Positions 17,069 to 26,435 of a stretch of DNA of 44,470 nt are shown here, one piece after another (within the stretch, counting starts at the first letter, position 1; every line of letters starts with the position of its first letter). Under the pieces are notes generated by a model. The model was not told where the DNA came from, ran no database searches, and saw only the letters and a list, made by a program, of their open reading frames with translations. The translations under genes and the position numbers were made by a program. The DNA comes from a virus. The DNA lies in IMG/VR virus record IMGVR_UViG_3300035698_019624, positions 1-44,470 of that record, one strand, 5' to 3'.

Positions 17069-18143
17069 TCCTAGAAATATTCAAGACATACAAATAGGCT
17101 TTTTTAAGTACTTAGCAGAAAATGGTTCAGCATTAACTGATATTGCACCTGGTAGTGTACTTCATTCTTTAACTCGTTCTTTCGCTGGTATTCATTATGA
17201 ACAAGATTTAGTTCTTAATGAATTATCTAATAGTATGTTTTATTCAAACGCTATTGGATCTGATTTAGATAGATTGGCTTCTAATTTTAATTTATTGAGG
17301 CGTAGCGGTGGAGTTTCAACAGGGTTTGTATTAACTCTTAGTAGTGATCCCAATGTGTCAATTGAACCTAATACTATACTTACTGATACAACTACCAATC
17401 TTCAATTTATTGTTAACCTTTCTTTTTCTGTAAAAATTCTAAGTTTTATAGAAGCAAAAATACCTATTACTGCAGTTCAACAAGGATTACAATATAACTT
17501 AAAAGCTGGAAGTAAATTAATATCTCCTTCTTATCCAAATGTTAATTTCATTGTTGGTACACATAGAACAAACAATGGAGAAGTTTGTGGAAACATAGGT
17601 TTTGGTGCATCCCCAGAATCTGATGATTCTTTTAGATCAAGAATTATTGAATTTATTTCTAATAGGCGTGGAACAACACAACAAGCTATTCGTGCTGCAT
17701 TACTAGAGAATAATATTATTGAAGAAGTATTTTTTAAAAATACTATTCCTGGATTATTAGAAATATATTTAGATTCACCAAACATTCTTACTCAGATAAA
17801 TTTTCTTGAATTTTCTAATATTGTAAATTTAATAAAAGCTGCTGGAGTAACATTTACCTTATTTCAGGCTATAAGACAAAATACAGATATACAAATATAT
17901 ATTTTACCTTTGCCACAAGTTGATAAAGATACATTGACTGAAAATATACTTAATATAACAACTAGGTATTTATTTTCTCTTAGTGTAGGACAATTATTTT
18001 CCAGAGAAGCATTAATTAAACAAATAGTTTCTACTGGAAGCGTTGTACAAGCTCAAATTATTACACCGACTACAGATATTCAACCACCTAATAATGCTGT
18101 TGTAAGATCAAATAATATATGGATTACTTATGACGCATTATAA
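17061..18143 (+). CDS. Baseplate J/Mu gp47-like wedge protein
   Basis: A 360-aa protein, normal for the family. The N-terminal part has the typical ...DIAPGSVLHSLTRSFAGIHYEQD segment, the GSDLDRLASNFNLLRR helix, and the signature ESDDSFRSRI at 186-195. The C-terminal domain consists of beta-alpha repeats ending TPTTDIQPPNNAVV. These proteins (gp6 in T4) build the baseplate wedge that holds the sheath-contraction trigger. It overlaps both neighbours (8 bp and 14 bp). Confidence 0.92.
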   Translation: MFNPRNIQDIQIGFFKYLAENGSALTDIAPGSVLHSLTRSFAGIHYEQDLVLNELSNSMFYSNAIGSDLDRLASNFNLLRRSGGVSTGFVLTLSSDPNVSIEPNTILTDTTTNLQFIVNLSFSVKILSFIEAKIPITAVQQGLQYNLKAGSKLISPSYPNVNFIVGTHRTNNGEVCGNIGFGASPESDDSFRSRIIEFISNRRGTTQQAIRAALLENNIIEEVFFKNTIPGLLEIYLDSPNILTQINFLEFSNIVNLIKAAGVTFTLFQAIRQNTDIQIYILPLPQVDKDTLTENILNITTRYLFSLSVGQLFSREALIKQIVSTGSVVQAQIITPTTDIQPPNNAVVRSNNIWITYDAL

Positions 18144-20637
18144 AGAAAACTTTTATTATTTCTTTTACACTCATTTAGCACAAGAGCCAACTTTTACAAA
18201 GTGGGTTGATTTAATTCAGGAAAGTGTAACAAATTATCCTGCTAATTATGGTGCTAATAATTTAATGATTCGCATAAGTGATTCTATTAAAGGTGATTAC
18301 ACTAACTCATCTCAAAAAAACTATTCTAGAAATCTTCAATTAGGAAACAATCCGTCTTTAATAGCCGGGCAAGGAGAATTAAAGGTATCAGTAGACGAAG
18401 GTGAAACTGGATTAGATGCATCTTATAGAATAACAGTTGATAAAAGTCTTACGGTTGATTCTACATTGCAACCTATTAAAAACTTTTCATTGCTTTGGAA
18501 AACTCCTATTTATGAATCAGCATTAATAAAAACTGCTGATTATGTTTGGATCGAACCAAATCTTAGTTTTAATTATCCTTATGCTATTGGTGCTGAAGGA
18601 GCAGAAATTCGTCCTGCTTGGTTTGATACTATTGATAATCCTCATTATACTATTAGTGATTCTCTTCAACCCGTTTGGACAAGTATAACTGCTGATTCTA
18701 GCTTAAAAGTTTCTCAAACATTTCTTATTGATGCTTATGCAAGAACTGTATTATTTACTACTGATACAACATCATACTATAATCTTTTAGACATAGACAT
18801 AACCGAATTTGAACCTTTGGATTCGGAAATACCAAAAGAAGTTTTAATAATTGAAAACTTTCCTAAAATTGTTAACGCTTTATTTATAAAATACTCGGAA
18901 GAAAACCTTACAAAATCTCATACATATAAACTAAATAATAGAGGATACATTCCATCGTCTATTATTGGCTCAGACATGAAAATGTCTTCTTTAACTGAAA
19001 TTGCTTTTGGAATATTAAGTTTAATTTCTTTTCAAGAAGATAATTTACTATATTTGTTATTGTCTGAGATAACGTATATCTGGGCTAATAATTTAAAAAA
19101 TGTTGATCCATTAACTTTAAAATTAACTACAGATGATACGGTTATTGCTGGTTTTCCAACAATATTATACAAAGTAATTTCTAATGATGAAAGCGCTTGT
19201 TTTTATGAAAAAAACAGAGATATATTAGAAAATTCTTGGTTAGGTTTTGCTTTAGTAGAAGCAACTAAATATTTTAGAGATAGACCAAATCATAAATTAA
19301 TAGAGTTACCGCCTTATTTTGGTGACGTATTAAAGCAGTTGGGTCAATTAGTTAGCATAAGTGTTGAAGAATCCACAGGATTGTCCATAACTAATTACGA
19401 TGATTTTGGGTACAGTTCACAAACATTTAGTTATGAAACTAGTTGTATTAGCTCTTTATTTTTAACTTCTTTATTATCCATACAATACGACGAATTTGTT
19501 CATTTTAAAGCAGCAAAAGAGTATTTGGCTATAAATGATTTAGTTGATTTTGAATTTAATGATAGTTATAATTTATTAGGAAATAAAGAAAAAGCAAACA
19601 CATATATTGCTTATATTTATTGGTTATACCATTTTAAAAAGTATGACACTTTAAATCAAGCTATAACAACTATATCAAGTTTTAAAAACTTAATTGCGTT
19701 CACTGATAGACAAGATAGTTTATGTTCGTATATGTTTACTTTATTAAAAGAGAAAAACTTAACTGCGTTAAATATTTCAAACTGGTTATATACTTCTTTG
19801 TTTAATAATGTTGCTGAAAATATATACGGTAAAATTGATTCTGAAAATTTACCAAGTTTTATAATTTCTTCTTCGTGTAATTTAACAAAAAATAATTATA
19901 TATTTTCTCAAAATAGTTTTTATCTTAACGCTGACGAAGCAGAAGCCGATACTACTTACAATAAACAAACAGCTCAGAGATTACAACCAAATGGATATCA
20001 TTGGCAATCTATCGAAGCTTTAGAAAACGGAGAATTAGGTAAACTAATAAACTCTTATTCAAGTTTAACTTTTTCTAATTCTTTGTTGATGCATGAATTA
20101 TTTAATAGTATAAGTATATTAACTAGTCAAGGAAAAATTCTAGATGCTTGGTGTAAATCTTTTTCTGTTAAAAGACATTATCTTCAATCTGACTTTTTTA
20201 CTAAAACAAATTTATTAACTAGGATTAATTTAAATTTATCTGCTAAAAGTGGTTTAATAGATTTAATAGAAAATTGTTATAAATTAAATAGATATAAAAT
20301 TGTTGAACCAAAATTAATCAATCAAATATTTATAAAAGATTTAAGTACTCAAGTTTTTACAGAATATAATTTCAATTCTTGGTCTGAATTTATTAATGCA
20401 TTTAAACTTAATCCATCAAATTTTAATACATTATATGTTTTTGATTGGCAACATCAATTAAAGGAATTACCTCTTAATTTATTGTTAGGATTTTTTATTA
20501 TAGAAACTCCTGATTATATTCAAGGACTTATTGACGATTTATTATTATGCGTAGCTGCTGGTATTAATGCAACAATACACTATAAGATGTATCAGCAAAT
20601 TAATGTTAAATCTAAAACTTATATAAAAATTAAATGA
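18130..20637 (+). CDS. Large baseplate protein with tail-protein-I/gp48-like C-terminal region
   Basis: An 835-aa protein directly after the J-like gene, the position of gpI/gp48 in P2- and Mu-like operons. Around residues 667-720, GKILDAWCKSFSVKRHYLQSDFFTK followed by a short LINLNLSAKSGLIDLIENCYKL-type helix resembles the 'LD-x-lG-...-R-...-yR' core of tail protein I, and the end (LLLCVAAGINATI) also fits. The N-terminal 600 residues are extra and unrecognised. They could correspond to the large wedge component (gp7-type) fused to the gpI-like part. It starts 14 bp inside the previous gene without a Shine-Dalgarno sequence and ends in an ATGA overlap. Confidence 0.55.
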   Translation: MTHYKENFYYFFYTHLAQEPTFTKWVDLIQESVTNYPANYGANNLMIRISDSIKGDYTNSSQKNYSRNLQLGNNPSLIAGQGELKVSVDEGETGLDASYRITVDKSLTVDSTLQPIKNFSLLWKTPIYESALIKTADYVWIEPNLSFNYPYAIGAEGAEIRPAWFDTIDNPHYTISDSLQPVWTSITADSSLKVSQTFLIDAYARTVLFTTDTTSYYNLLDIDITEFEPLDSEIPKEVLIIENFPKIVNALFIKYSEENLTKSHTYKLNNRGYIPSSIIGSDMKMSSLTEIAFGILSLISFQEDNLLYLLLSEITYIWANNLKNVDPLTLKLTTDDTVIAGFPTILYKVISNDESACFYEKNRDILENSWLGFALVEATKYFRDRPNHKLIELPPYFGDVLKQLGQLVSISVEESTGLSITNYDDFGYSSQTFSYETSCISSLFLTSLLSIQYDEFVHFKAAKEYLAINDLVDFEFNDSYNLLGNKEKANTYIAYIYWLYHFKKYDTLNQAITTISSFKNLIAFTDRQDSLCSYMFTLLKEKNLTALNISNWLYTSLFNNVAENIYGKIDSENLPSFIISSSCNLTKNNYIFSQNSFYLNADEAEADTTYNKQTAQRLQPNGYHWQSIEALENGELGKLINSYSSLTFSNSLLMHELFNSISILTSQGKILDAWCKSFSVKRHYLQSDFFTKTNLLTRINLNLSAKSGLIDLIENCYKLNRYKIVEPKLINQIFIKDLSTQVFTEYNFNSWSEFINAFKLNPSNFNTLYVFDWQHQLKELPLNLLLGFFIIETPDYIQGLIDDLLLCVAAGINATIHYKMYQQINVKSKTYIKIK

Positions 20638-21158
20638 GAAGTACAGAAACAAATCTTAGTAAAGTAAAGAGAGCTTTAAATTATTATGTAACTACAAATA
20701 ATTTATTTTGGATTGCTGTTGGAAAAACACAGCCTTGGATTAATGAAGATTTACCTCCATTACCATCACCTTCTTTAACCCTTTTACCTGAATGTTATGG
20801 ATTTATTTATGTCCATAAAACAACCTTGTGTTCTAGGGATATTACTGGTGAAATTATTGTTGATAACGCTATATATAAAAGTGTTACTTCTAATGATTTA
20901 TCTATTTTAGTTAATGCTAAATCAACCTATTTATATTTAGAAGCAACATTACCACAAGCTAGTTTACCTGCATCTTACAGAGCTTTAGGTTTGTGTAATA
21001 ATTTAACGTTTACTAACCAACCAACACCTTTAGTTGAGGGAACTTATGTTGGGTTTAATAATGTTTTGAGTTATCAATTAGAATGGGTTTCCACTTTTGA
21101 AAAGATTGAACCTAATCCTTTGATTAATCATACTATACAATTAATAAGGAGTTTTTAA
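20634..21158 (+). CDS. gp8-like baseplate wedge/fibre-attachment protein
   Basis: A 174-aa protein. The N-terminal segment FWIAVG (25-30) followed by PWINEDLPPLP (34-44) resembles a short motif I associate with gp8-type wedge proteins of T4-like and other myoviruses ('...vGr-..-W-de-.-PP-p'). The rest is beta-rich. It overlaps the upstream gene by ATGA and the downstream gene by TAATG with AAGGAG just ahead. The match is a short motif, so the assignment is moderate. Confidence 0.5.
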   Translation: MRSTETNLSKVKRALNYYVTTNNLFWIAVGKTQPWINEDLPPLPSPSLTLLPECYGFIYVHKTTLCSRDITGEIIVDNAIYKSVTSNDLSILVNAKSTYLYLEATLPQASLPASYRALGLCNNLTFTNQPTPLVEGTYVGFNNVLSYQLEWVSTFEKIEPNPLINHTIQLIRSF

Positions 21159-22348
21159 TGGTAGATAATCTTTTATCTATTGATCCTATTAACTTCACAA
21201 CAAATGTTAACTTCTTGCAGTCAGTTCGTTCATTTGATAATTTATTATCTACTAGTAGTCCTACTAAAACTGTAGATATAAAGAATTCTGAACAAGCACA
21301 ATCTTTTTTTGAATCTAGTCAAACAATTGATATTAATGCAAGTGTTAATGTTAAATCAGATAATATTTTTAATGTTCCAGCTTTAGATCCTGCAGATATT
21401 ATTGCATCTGCAACAGAGTTTAGTATTAGTTATATTGATGGAAGTCCTAAAACTTTTAAATTTTCATTATTGCCAGCAGTAGAAGTTAGAGGAAGTACAT
21501 CTACAGCACAAGTACCAGAAATTAAACCTGGTATTTTAATGCGAACTAGTATGAATCAAAAAAGATTTTCTATACCAGGTGGTCCACCTGTATTTCAAAC
21601 ATTAGGCGTTGAACAAACTATACTTCAAATGGTTGGTATGTTTATAGGAAATGAAGGTATAAACAACACCGAGGGTGTAAACAGTGCAAGCGCATTGTAT
21701 AACATTAATGCAGCATTAACAGCTAATAAAACTGCCTCGTTTTTTGATAGAGAAATAGTTCAAAGAGGAAGCCCTGTTAAAATATTAATTGCTTCTATTC
21801 CTTTAAAAGATGATTCCAATCCTAATGAACAATCTCTAGTGCTTAGTTATAATGCTTTAATACAATCTGTAAGATATTTCTATACTAGAGTTGACAGAGT
21901 GTATTATGCTGTAGACGCATTATTGTTAGATTATAAACAATATGGAGTTCAAGTAGAGAAGCCCAACTTAAACATTGTTTCTAACGTAGGAAAAGCTAGT
22001 AATACTAATATACCAGTTGTTGGAGCAGACGGTAAGCCTGTTTTAGATATTAATGGAAAGCCCTTAACACTTGATGAAAAAGGGGCTGTAGTGGATTCTT
22101 CAAAACTTTCTGAAGAACCTAAACTTATTGGATTAGATAAAAACGGAAATGCTGTTTTAGATAAAGACGGTAAACCAGTAATTGGACAAGACGGTAAACC
22201 TTTAGTTCAGGTATTGACTATAGTAGATCATAAACATAATGCTACATGTGGTCATAAACGCACAACAGATGGACAGTTAGTTCCAACTACTTATACAAAA
22301 CCACCAACTACGGTAACACCTTCTGCAACCCCTAAAGGAGGTCGTTAA
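21158..22348 (+). CDS. Tail protein with DGKP repeats and His/Cys cluster, 396 aa
   Basis: Residues about 85-170 are a beta-rich core containing KRFSIPGGPPVFQTLGVEQTILQ, reminiscent of tail/baseplate proteins that precede LysM-type domains. From about residue 288, short repeats of the form (D/N)GKP(V/L) occur about every 8-12 residues. They are followed by DHKHNATCGH with His358, His360, Cys364 and His366, a possible metal site, and then a Pro/Thr-rich tail. A strong ribosome site (AAGGAG) precedes the start. The repeated tail could be an extended stalk. Function is unknown beyond the baseplate context. Confidence 0.65.
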   Translation: MVDNLLSIDPINFTTNVNFLQSVRSFDNLLSTSSPTKTVDIKNSEQAQSFFESSQTIDINASVNVKSDNIFNVPALDPADIIASATEFSISYIDGSPKTFKFSLLPAVEVRGSTSTAQVPEIKPGILMRTSMNQKRFSIPGGPPVFQTLGVEQTILQMVGMFIGNEGINNTEGVNSASALYNINAALTANKTASFFDREIVQRGSPVKILIASIPLKDDSNPNEQSLVLSYNALIQSVRYFYTRVDRVYYAVDALLLDYKQYGVQVEKPNLNIVSNVGKASNTNIPVVGADGKPVLDINGKPLTLDEKGAVVDSSKLSEEPKLIGLDKNGNAVLDKDGKPVIGQDGKPLVQVLTIVDHKHNATCGHKRTTDGQLVPTTYTKPPTTVTPSATPKGGR

Positions 22349-23541
22349 TGACTATTAAAAGTGTATTAGAACAATTTAGTGTTGCGTTTGGAACTTGGAA
22401 TGAAATACAAACTAATGTTAAAGAAGGAAGATTGGCTTACATAGCACAATTTCCTGGTTCAGTCATTATATTGAAACCTTGGTCTTCAGAAGTTAGTTTG
22501 ACTAATTTTGGATATTTAGCAAATACTAAATACAAAATATTTGATGAACAAAATAAATTTTTATATTCTGGTGTAGCTTTACAAGATAGTTCTGACGAAA
22601 ATAATTATATTTTTGGTAGTTATTTAATTGACAAAGAACATATAACTAAAGAACATGGTGGCTTATTACATCTATCTTTTAACACTGTTAATGGTAAAAA
22701 AACAATATTAATATGGTGTTGCACTAAGTTAAACAATTCTCAAATAGAAAGTCAAATTAGTGCATGGGAACAGCAATATTCGGATACTAATAATAAACAA
22801 ACTATGGATGAAATATTTCTTAATTGTAAATATCTTCCATCTAATAGTAAAATCCGCTTATATTTTCTCCCTGGTTCCTGGAATGAAGTTTTGTCAGAAG
22901 AAAATCTTATTCAAAGAGCAATATCTATTACAGAATATCACGGAAATTCTTATATATCTTTATATCCTAATAAATCAGGATGGTATCTTTTTAAATATAT
23001 TTTAGAAGGAGAAGAAGAAGTTTCTTTTAATCTTGACATAGAAAATATTTTAGGACCTGGTTTTCAACGAATTCGTAAACGAAATTCGTTTTATTTTATT
23101 GGCTTAGAAAATGCTTCGATATCTTCTACTGCTTTTTCTGCACAACTATCTCAACTAGATAAACGTTATGTTTGGTTGGATAACTCAGGAAAAATGCGTA
23201 TTGATGCAAATTTATTCTTTTCAGAGTTGGCTGTGCACGAAGGTACTTCAACTATAGAAGCTAATTATAATACTATTCAAGTTGTTTCATTAAATGAACA
23301 AATAAATAGAACTATAATAGAGAACATTAATGCTCGTGTAAAAACTTTGTATACTATACTACCAGAGTTAACGGATATTATGGAGACAAGTATATTTAAA
23401 ACAGGAATGTTTGGTATACATGATCCAATAGAAAGTGCTATATTTTATGATTATTATTCTTCTGATGATGGTACTTTAGCTGGTGCTTTCTCAAACGGCT
23501 CTACAATTGTTTTTTCTGACCCTTCTTTGTTACACATATGA
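22348..23541 (+). CDS. Unrecognised tail-associated protein, 397 aa
   Basis: It starts at TAATG with an excellent AAAGGAGG ribosome site and ends in an ATGA overlap. The protein is beta-rich and aromatic, with several Trp residues in the N-terminal third. A C-terminal helix (SLNEQINRTIIENINARVKTLYTILPEL, near residues 310-340) may trimerise. No catalytic or membrane motif is visible. Position between baseplate and small fibre-like genes suggests a baseplate periphery or fibre-network component. Confidence 0.8.
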   Translation: MTIKSVLEQFSVAFGTWNEIQTNVKEGRLAYIAQFPGSVIILKPWSSEVSLTNFGYLANTKYKIFDEQNKFLYSGVALQDSSDENNYIFGSYLIDKEHITKEHGGLLHLSFNTVNGKKTILIWCCTKLNNSQIESQISAWEQQYSDTNNKQTMDEIFLNCKYLPSNSKIRLYFLPGSWNEVLSEENLIQRAISITEYHGNSYISLYPNKSGWYLFKYILEGEEEVSFNLDIENILGPGFQRIRKRNSFYFIGLENASISSTAFSAQLSQLDKRYVWLDNSGKMRIDANLFFSELAVHEGTSTIEANYNTIQVVSLNEQINRTIIENINARVKTLYTILPELTDIMETSIFKTGMFGIHDPIESAIFYDYYSSDDGTLAGAFSNGSTIVFSDPSLLHI

Positions 23542-23930
23542 AATCTATTTATTTACGAAACGGCTTTCAAAATCATGTTTTCGGATTAACCACTCTGGCA
23601 AAACCAGATAAATACTGGTTAAACGTATATTCTTCAGATCCTGGTTTAAATCCTACTTGGCTATTACCTGCTGCTATATTTTCGCCAAGAGAAATTACAG
23701 ATTTTTCAATTGCAGATAATATTGTTCGTATTGCAGAAGAAATACAATTAGGTCCAGTTCCAACTGGACAAACATCTCAAATTAGCTTTTTTGTATTGTT
23801 TGGTCAGTTTGGTATTGCTACACCATCTTATTCGCCTTTATTTACAGGACAATTTCGTGCTACACGAACTGTTCCTGAAGGTGATTTTCTTTTGTTTACT
23901 TCAAATAGTATTGTATTTACAGAGGTTTAA
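23538..23930 (+). CDS. Small beta-rich tail protein, Gp80-like
   Basis: A 130-aa protein. The sequence YWLNVYSSDPGLNPTW near residues 26-41, then RE.TDFSI, then SQISFFVLFGQFG, resembles a small phage family ('...vaLhtsdPg...', 'itFp.a...isyfgl') often found beside tail fibres. It overlaps the previous gene by ATGA. It is probably a decoration or fibre-base subunit. The family comparison is from memory of the pattern, so the name is tentative. Confidence 0.5.
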   Translation: MKSIYLRNGFQNHVFGLTTLAKPDKYWLNVYSSDPGLNPTWLLPAAIFSPREITDFSIADNIVRIAEEIQLGPVPTGQTSQISFFVLFGQFGIATPSYSPLFTGQFRATRTVPEGDFLLFTSNSIVFTEV

Positions 23931-23932
23931 TA

Positions 23933-24667
23933 ATGACACTTACGCCACAAGCTATATTGGGAGATCCAATTACAGGAATTGGTGCTGAACCATTTCGAAG
24001 TAGTCTGGCAAAATATAACGCACATATTCATGCTTTAGTGAATCCGTTTAATTTTCTTCAATCTGGTATTAAACTTGGAGATTCTCTTACAGCAGAAAAT
24101 TTATGTGGAATCACAGTATTACCAAGCAATACGGTAGTTACTATTATTACTCCTACTTCGATTACTTTAAACAACAACGCTACTCGCACTGACAACTGTA
24201 GATTAGCTATTAATGTTAATCAATTATTTTTAGATAATGTTTCATCAACTATCGGTTCTCCTGTTTTAACTATTACTAATCAAAACTCTGCTGGATTTAT
24301 TAGTTCTAATAGTTTTAAAAATCTGAGTACTTTTGTACTTTCTGGTTTTTTACAAACAGTAGAAACTGGGTTTAAACCTTTATTATTAAAAGCACCTTTT
24401 TCTTGTTATCTTGTTGGTGCAAATTTTATTGCTGAAGGTGGAAAAGTGAATGTAAGTGTTGAATTTAAATCTAATACATATACATTTGTTAAACGTATTG
24501 ATTTAGGAGATTGCAATAATAATTCGTTAGTAACGCATGATTTAACATTACAAAACAGTGTTAGAAATTCATTATTAAATGTTAATCAAAGTATTGGAAT
24601 ACTAATAAACACTGTGGAAACTAATACTAATTTCACCTACACTCTAGTGTTTGCTAAAGTTGTTTAA
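23933..24667 (+). CDS. Unrecognised structural protein, 244 aa
   Basis: It starts two bases after the previous stop, with AGAGG upstream. It is rich in Asn, Thr, Ser and Val with a beta-strand pattern throughout and no catalytic motif, as in fibre or head-fibre proteins. The short N-terminal segment QAILGDPITGIGAEPFRSS may dock it to the virion. Its last 17 bases overlap the terminase frame. Confidence 0.8.
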   Translation: MTLTPQAILGDPITGIGAEPFRSSLAKYNAHIHALVNPFNFLQSGIKLGDSLTAENLCGITVLPSNTVVTIITPTSITLNNNATRTDNCRLAINVNQLFLDNVSSTIGSPVLTITNQNSAGFISSNSFKNLSTFVLSGFLQTVETGFKPLLLKAPFSCYLVGANFIAEGGKVNVSVEFKSNTYTFVKRIDLGDCNNNSLVTHDLTLQNSVRNSLLNVNQSIGILINTVETNTNFTYTLVFAKVV

Positions 24668-26435
24668 AAAAACTAAGACAGAACCAACATTTGATAACCT
24701 TGAAGATGTTTTTAAAGACTTTGTTGTAACTGCAGAAAAAGCAATAGGTCAACAAAAAGATTTATATATACCTGATGTAATAGAGTTTACAGAAACTTTT
24801 TTAAATTTAGGTAATATTGGATTAACTATTTATCAACGTTTAATTCTCAAATGTTTGTATAATCTTAATTTGTCAGAAGAAGATTTGTCGATCTTAGAAT
24901 ATTGGAAAAGTACTGATAAAACTACATTTGATTTCGATATTAAAAATAAATATCAAATATTAGTTATACAAGCAGGACGACGAAGTTCCAAAACTCTTCT
25001 TGCTGGTATAATTGCTACTTATGAATTTTTTTGTTTAGTGCGTATAGGAAATCCTCAAGCATATTACAAGATTGCTAGTGGTTCTCCTATAGGCATTCTT
25101 TGTTTAGCAACTACTTCTGATCAAGCTAAAAGAACTATTTTTAGACAAGTTCAAGGTTTAGTTAAGAGTGTTCCTTACCTTCTTGATTTAGAAAGTAAAG
25201 GAGAAATATTTATTGGTAAAGAAGAAATAGCTTGTGAAAGCAAACAAGTTTATCTTTATGCTGGTAATAGCAAATCTGGTTCACAAGTAGGTGCGAACCT
25301 TAAATGTTTAGTAATGGATGAAGTAGCACGTTTCCAGTCTGCAGATGGGGATAATAATGCATTAGAGTTGTGGAGTAACTTAGGTATTGCAGGTGCACCT
25401 TTTAAAAGCCAAGCTTTAAGAGTAGCCATTTCGTCAGCTTGGGAAGATGGAGATGCTATTGAACAACTTTATAATACTGCTAAAGTTACTCCTTCAATGA
25501 TTGGATTTAATTGTTGTAGTTGGGATATTAACCCGATTATAGCGGCAAGAGATAATGAAGTAGTTATGGCAGAATATGCTGCTAACCCGATAATAGCTGC
25601 TTTAGAGTTTGAGAATATAAGACCTAAAGCAGCTATGGCTTTTCTTAATTACGATGAAGTTAGAAGAGCTTTTACTGGTAAATCAATAATAAAAGTTCAA
25701 AGAAATATTGTTTATGAACCTAATCCTTTAGTAGAATTAAATTTAGTTGAATGTGAAACAACTAAATCTTATTCAAGTGTAATTCACGTTGACCCAGCAA
25801 TTCAAAAAGATGCTTATGCTTTGGCAATGGGACATCTTAAATACGAAACTAATTCTGATAAACCTTTAGTTGTTATTGATTTTATATGTGCTTGGGAACC
25901 TGATGTTAATACTCAAGTCAAATTGTCAAATGTATACGATTTAATAAAAGAGATACATCAATATAGAAATATATTAAAAGTGTCAGCAGATCATTTTAAC
26001 AGTGCTGAAACTATGCAAAAACTTAATGCAGATGGTATTCCTGCGGAAAGTGTATTTTTCTCTAATAGAACTCAGATAACAATGTATGACACTGTTAGAA
26101 CTTTGTTACACGAAAATAGATTAATATTACCAAATGATTCTTTTTGGACTCCTTTACTACAATTAGAATTAGCAAGAGTTGAATTGAAAAATGGTGGTAC
26201 TAAAATAGACCATCCAAAAACTGGAAGTAAAGACATTGCAGATGCTGTTGCTGCTGTATGTACTATACTTTTAGGAAATCCTATTAGTATTAATAAGAAT
26301 AAGCCAGTATTAAAAGCAGCAACTGTCAGCCAAACATTTAAAGTTCAACAGATAAATAAAAAAAATAAATTTAAAGAAAAATTACATAATCATAATAATG
26401 TAATTACAAAATTTAGGAATTTAAAACCAATTTGA
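24651..26435 (+). CDS. terL: Terminase large subunit (ATPase and nuclease)
   Basis: The DNA-packaging motor that pumps DNA into the prohead and cuts it, 594 aa. The ATPase domain has Walker A GRRSSKT (109-115), Walker B LVMDE (220-224) and a coupling motif near SSAW (261-264). The nuclease domain has Asp381 (HVDPAIQKDAYA), Asp447 (SADHFN) and Asp528/Asp531 (GSKDIADAVAA). The C-terminal 50 residues are Lys/Asn-rich. The frame is closed by TAG at 24645 and has no ATG before motif III, so translation must begin at TTG 24651 or TTG 24660. It lies among tail genes, with no small terminase subunit recognised nearby. Confidence 0.96.
   Translation: MLKLFKKTKTEPTFDNLEDVFKDFVVTAEKAIGQQKDLYIPDVIEFTETFLNLGNIGLTIYQRLILKCLYNLNLSEEDLSILEYWKSTDKTTFDFDIKNKYQILVIQAGRRSSKTLLAGIIATYEFFCLVRIGNPQAYYKIASGSPIGILCLATTSDQAKRTIFRQVQGLVKSVPYLLDLESKGEIFIGKEEIACESKQVYLYAGNSKSGSQVGANLKCLVMDEVARFQSADGDNNALELWSNLGIAGAPFKSQALRVAISSAWEDGDAIEQLYNTAKVTPSMIGFNCCSWDINPIIAARDNEVVMAEYAANPIIAALEFENIRPKAAMAFLNYDEVRRAFTGKSIIKVQRNIVYEPNPLVELNLVECETTKSYSSVIHVDPAIQKDAYALAMGHLKYETNSDKPLVVIDFICAWEPDVNTQVKLSNVYDLIKEIHQYRNILKVSADHFNSAETMQKLNADGIPAESVFFSNRTQITMYDTVRTLLHENRLILPNDSFWTPLLQLELARVELKNGGTKIDHPKTGSKDIADAVAAVCTILLGNPISINKNKPVLKAATVSQTFKVQQINKKNKFKEKLHNHNNVITKFRNLKPI

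Noticed and set aside
24653-24675. Possible programmed frameshift joining the 244-aa gene to the terminase at the A-rich run
   Set aside because: The upstream stop is read before the A-run, and no correctly phased slippery heptamer precedes it. A TTG start is simpler.
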